Origin: Pyrinomonadaceae bacterium
GTDB lineage: Bacteria > Acidobacteriota > Blastocatellia > Pyrinomonadales > Pyrinomonadaceae
NCBI GenBank assembly: GCA_018060305.1
Contig: JAGOWF010000140.1
Coordinates: forward strand, 1-5,819
Reading direction: 5' to 3'
Length of the DNA stretch: 5,819 bases
Shown here piece after piece: positions 5,201 through 5,819 of this stretch; the stretch's first letter is position 1; the number at the start of each line of letters is the position of its first letter. The position numbers were made by a program, and so were the translations under genes. The notes under the pieces are model-generated. The model ran no database searches. It was not told the origin of the DNA and saw only the letters and a list, made by a program, of their open reading frames with translations.

Positions 5201-5819
5201 ATGGCCGAACGCAAAGAGAACGTCCGCAACCTATTGGAAAGCCGTGTCTTACAGCATGGCGACAAACCGTTCCTGTTTGCTGCGGAGGACGGACGCGCGT
5301 GGACCTACCGCGAGTTTGACGCGGCCGTAAATCGGGCCGCGAATATGCTTCTCGCTCATGATATTCGCAAGGGAGATGTCGTCAGCCTGCTGCTGCCCAA
5401 TTCGCCCGAATACATCATCGCGTACTTCGCGTGCTGGAAGATCGGCGCCGTCGCCGGGCCGCTCAATTCCCTGCTCAAACCGGAAGAGATCGAATGGATC
5501 GCCGGCAATTCGGAATCGAAGCTATTGCTAGTCGGGTCGGCTATTAGAGCAGAACCGCCTGCGTCAGCAGGTGGCGGCGCGCGGCGGGCGACTAACCTTG
5601 AACTAATATCGAGCGCCACTCCACCCGCTTATGCGGGCGGTTCCGCCCTTCGATTCGACGACGTTGACGCTTCGACTCGTGAATTTGGGGAAGAACTGGG
5701 CGAATGTGATATCGACCCGGACGACGACGCCGTCATCATCTACACATCGGGCACCACGGGCAAGCCAAAGGGCTGCCTGCTCACGCATGGCAATCTGATC
5801 GCTAACGCTCGACAGATCG
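5201..5819 (+). CDS. AMP-dependent acyl-CoA synthetase / ligase (ANL superfamily), N-terminal part
   Basis: The first 206 codons are present; the 3' part lies beyond the window. The start ATG at 5201 gives MAERKENVRNLLESRV; an in-frame TAA at 5183 blocks extension and the leader (TATAAAAAAACA) has no Shine-Dalgarno. The N-terminal ANL pattern is clear: WTYREFDAAVNRAANML (about 34-50), KGDVVSLLLPNSPEYIIAYFACWKIGAVAGPLNSLLKPEEIEWI (about 57-100), and the phosphate-binding A3 motif YTSGTTGKPKG (181-191) followed by CLLTHGNL. The family activates a carboxylic acid with ATP to an acyl-adenylate and then transfers it to CoA or a carrier thiol. The substrate pocket and hinge are missing, so chain length cannot be told; fatty-acid or long-chain acyl-CoA ligase is the best guess. 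Residues about 117-149, in the variable loop between the GNSESKLLLV strand and the A3 motif, come from a REPIN-like insertion that stays in frame. The gene is divergent from the TPR operon. Confidence 0.9.
   Translation, partial: MAERKENVRNLLESRVLQHGDKPFLFAAEDGRAWTYREFDAAVNRAANMLLAHDIRKGDVVSLLLPNSPEYIIAYFACWKIGAVAGPLNSLLKPEEIEWIAGNSESKLLLVGSAIRAEPPASAGGGARRATNLELISSATPPAYAGGSALRFDDVDASTREFGEELGECDIDPDDDAVIIYTSGTTGKPKGCLLTHGNLIANARQI
5549..5646. repeat. REPIN-like element: inverted pair of REP-type hairpins inside the synthetase gene
   Basis: Two imperfect palindromes face each other. The first (5555-5574) has an 8-bp stem CCGCCTGC/GCAGGTGG with loop GTCA. The second (5621-5640) has stem CCACCCGC/GCGGGCGG with loop TTAT. 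Arm 5549-5574 matches the reverse complement of arm 5621-5646 at 21 of 26 positions, including the outer GAACCGCC. Two of the five differences are the two halves of one stem pair (T-A in one arm, C-G in the other), and both stems keep a G-T mismatch at the third pair. A 46-base spacer separates the hairpins. This is the architecture of a REP doublet (REPIN), a short non-autonomous element moved in trans by a RAYT (TnpA_REP) transposase. No RAYT gene is in the window. The element is read through in frame by the synthetase gene. Confidence 0.75.

Noticed and set aside
5356..5619. An 87-codon minus-strand frame across the REPIN-like element
   Set aside because: It is antisense to the synthetase; its openness follows from the element being readable on both strands and from codon bias, and it has no ribosome site or family match.

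Overview
The window is bacterial chromosome of moderate GC content. It holds one convergent-free block of genes on the minus strand (1-5051) and one divergent gene on the plus strand (5201 onward). Both ends are cut inside genes. No RNA gene, CRISPR array, insertion sequence or phage gene was seen. The host cannot be identified from the sequence alone. Secreted TPR proteins with AxA|Q signal-peptide sites, REP-type palindromes inside coding DNA and sparse Shine-Dalgarno sites would fit an Acidobacteriota bacterium (Blastocatellia-like), but this is a low-confidence guess.

Layout from left to right. Positions 1-379 (minus) carry the first 126 codons of a PLP-dependent class III aminotransferase of the AGXT2/4-aminobutyrate type. 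The gap at 380-488 holds a good -24/-12 (sigma-54-like) match on the minus strand pointing into the aminotransferase. Positions 489-5051 (minus) are a tight three-gene operon, read 5051->3450, 3445->1823, 1814->489, with gaps of only 4 and 8 bases. All three products have a Sec signal peptide ending in x-A-Q-T and contain TPR or TPR-like helical repeats. The first joins an unrecognised ~330-residue N-terminal region to C-terminal TPRs. The second joins N-terminal TPRs to two tandem copies of a domain that resembles the PsbP/Mog1/DcrB class. The third is helical repeats throughout. They probably work together in the periplasm or at the outer membrane, but no biochemical role can be read from the sequence.

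The 149-base divergent spacer (5052-5200) should hold promoters for both directions. It also has a short reading frame with a strong ribosome binding site just upstream of the plus-strand gene. That gene (5201 to the end) is the N-terminal 206 codons of an AMP-forming acyl-CoA synthetase-like adenylating enzyme, reaching its P-loop motif YTSGTTGKPKG.

The most notable structure is a ~98-base inverted pair of REP-like hairpins (about 5549-5646) embedded in frame in the synthetase gene. It looks like a REPIN that has become part of the protein. Its two hairpins show a compensatory base-pair change and share a G-T mismatch.
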